A stretch of 64,000 nucleotides of DNA from Albidovulum litorale. Its GTDB lineage: Bacteria; Pseudomonadota; Alphaproteobacteria; Rhodobacterales; Rhodobacteraceae. The position numbers and the translations under genes were made by a program. This document shows positions 63,336 through 64,000 of this stretch, piece after piece (position 1 is the first letter of the stretch; every line of letters starts with the position of its first letter). A model generated the notes under the pieces. That model was not told the DNA's origin, did not search any database, and saw only the letters and a list, made by a program, of their open reading frames with translations. The DNA lies in the NCBI RefSeq assembly GCF_025751495.1, contig NZ_JAOWKZ010000003.1, positions 744,001-808,000 on the forward strand, read 5' to 3'.

Positions 63336-63518
63336 TTCCGCGCGAAACCCGGTCGTCCCGGCGGGCTGGAACCGGCAGTTTCCGGCCCTTTTGTATGTCC
63401 GGCCCGATGCGGATAGTCTCACAAACCGGTATTTTCGTGCTTCTCCCCCTTCTCTGCGCCGAGAAATAGCCTAAACTCTGGCCCCCGAGTCGAAAAAGCC
63501 AAAGTCCGAGGCCAGAGC

Positions 63519-64000
63519 ATGACCAGACCCGATCCTTTCGGTTTCGATATTTCCGCCGCCTCCGACAAGAAGAAGCGGTCAAAGGGGCGGCGTGGCATGT
63601 CAGGCGCGTTCGAGACCTCGACGCGCGCCTGTGATCACGCAGGCTGCGAAGAGGCGGGCCAGTACCGCGCCCCGAAATCGCCCGACCAGCTCGAAGATTA
63701 TTTCTGGTTCTGCAAGGAACATATCCGGGAATACAATCTGAAATGGAACTTCTTCCACGGCACCAGCGACGAGGAGTTTCAGAAGTTTCTCGACAAGGAC
63801 CGGGTCTGGGGACGCGAGACCAAGCCCTTCGCCAAGAAGGGCGACGAGGACCGCGCCTGGGCGCGGCTCGGCATCGAGGACCCGATGGAGATCCTCGGCG
63901 CCAATGCGACCCAGAATCCGGGCCGCGCCGTGGTTGGCCGCAAGCTGCCGCCCACGGAGCGTAAGGCGCTAGATATCCTTGAGGCCAAGGACAGCTGGAC
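63519..64000 (+). CDS. DnaJ-type (J-domain) protein, N-terminal part
   Basis: The first 160 codons of a gene cut by the window edge. The N-terminal region (DPFGFDISAASDKKKRSKGRRGMSG, conserved in short blocks, then DHAGCEEAGQYRAPKSPD, FWFCKEHIREYN, WNFFHG) matches an alphaproteobacterial J-domain protein in which the J domain comes last; the visible end RKALDILEAKDSW is where that domain would begin. The HPD motif is outside the window, so the assignment is from the N-terminus only. Confidence 0.75.
   Translation, partial: MTRPDPFGFDISAASDKKKRSKGRRGMSGAFETSTRACDHAGCEEAGQYRAPKSPDQLEDYFWFCKEHIREYNLKWNFFHGTSDEEFQKFLDKDRVWGRETKPFAKKGDEDRAWARLGIEDPMEILGANATQNPGRAVVGRKLPPTERKALDILEAKDSW

Noticed and set aside
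1-64000. tRNA, rRNA, riboswitch, insertion sequence, prophage or defence genes
   Set aside because: I looked for T-loop sequences, transposase motifs, integrases and restriction or toxin-antitoxin genes and saw none. A covariance-model search would be needed to exclude small structured RNAs.

Overview
The window (about 63% GC, almost fully coding) reads as chromosomal core DNA of an alphaproteobacterium of the order Rhodobacterales (Roseobacter/Paracoccus type). This rests on gene content and order: a cdd-deoA-deoB-add run, MaeB with a fused phosphotransacetylase-like domain, PrpE behind TTTGCAAA sites, PntAB, GlxA-type regulators, RTX proteins with SCP or Hint domains, and a DnaJ-type gene at the right edge. 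There are no transposases, phage genes, tRNAs, rRNAs or CRISPR arrays. The species cannot be named from the sequence alone.

Layout. 0-5.5 kb: nucleoside salvage on the minus strand (add, deoB, deoA, cdd) behind a VOC-bicupin protein. 5.7-10.1 kb: maeB and prpE, for C3/C4 carbon, with a strong cis-regulatory signature before prpE. 10.2-13.2 kb: a cytosolic hybrid kinase translationally coupled to an NtrC-type regulator whose GAFTGA loop is altered. 13.2-19.4 kb: nadK, a Tat-exported multicopper oxidase, glyA with a clear terminator, a secreted SCP/RTX protein with a PTPDPE linker, and a small membrane protein. 19.5-25.1 kb: a hydrolase, several very small membrane or lipoprotein genes, two divergent GlxA-type regulators, and two paralogous exported proteins of unknown function.

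25.2-36.2 kb is the most integrated unit, a polyamine uptake and catabolism island. A minus-strand operon (potF-potG-potH-potI, PuuB-like oxidase, M20 amidohydrolase, class I glutamine amidotransferase) faces a plus-strand set (GntR regulator, SpuC-like aminotransferase, second PuuB-like oxidase). Copies of the palindrome TTTGATCAAA lie in front of both potF and the aminotransferase gene, so the GntR protein probably controls both arms.

36.3-46.4 kb: a third FAD oxidoreductase, a YeeE/YedE transporter, a DUF3422 protein, pntAB, an isoprenylcysteine-methyltransferase-like protein, and tryptophan catabolism (kynU, kynA) behind an AT-rich inverted repeat. 46.7-54.5 kb: a large RTX-Hint secreted protein, a PuuD-like C26 hydrolase, glcG and glcB, and an ArsR-SRPBCC-SRPBCC operon with two matching operator candidates. 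54.5-64 kb: pepN, an SDR, small envelope proteins, gatB, two DUF4177-like proteins and the start of a DnaJ-type gene.

I did not find an obvious new defence or mobile system. The best leads for undescribed biology are the paired exported paralogs, the altered-loop NtrC-like regulator with its sensor-less kinase, the operator signatures, and the short Trp-containing ORF between kynU and kynA.
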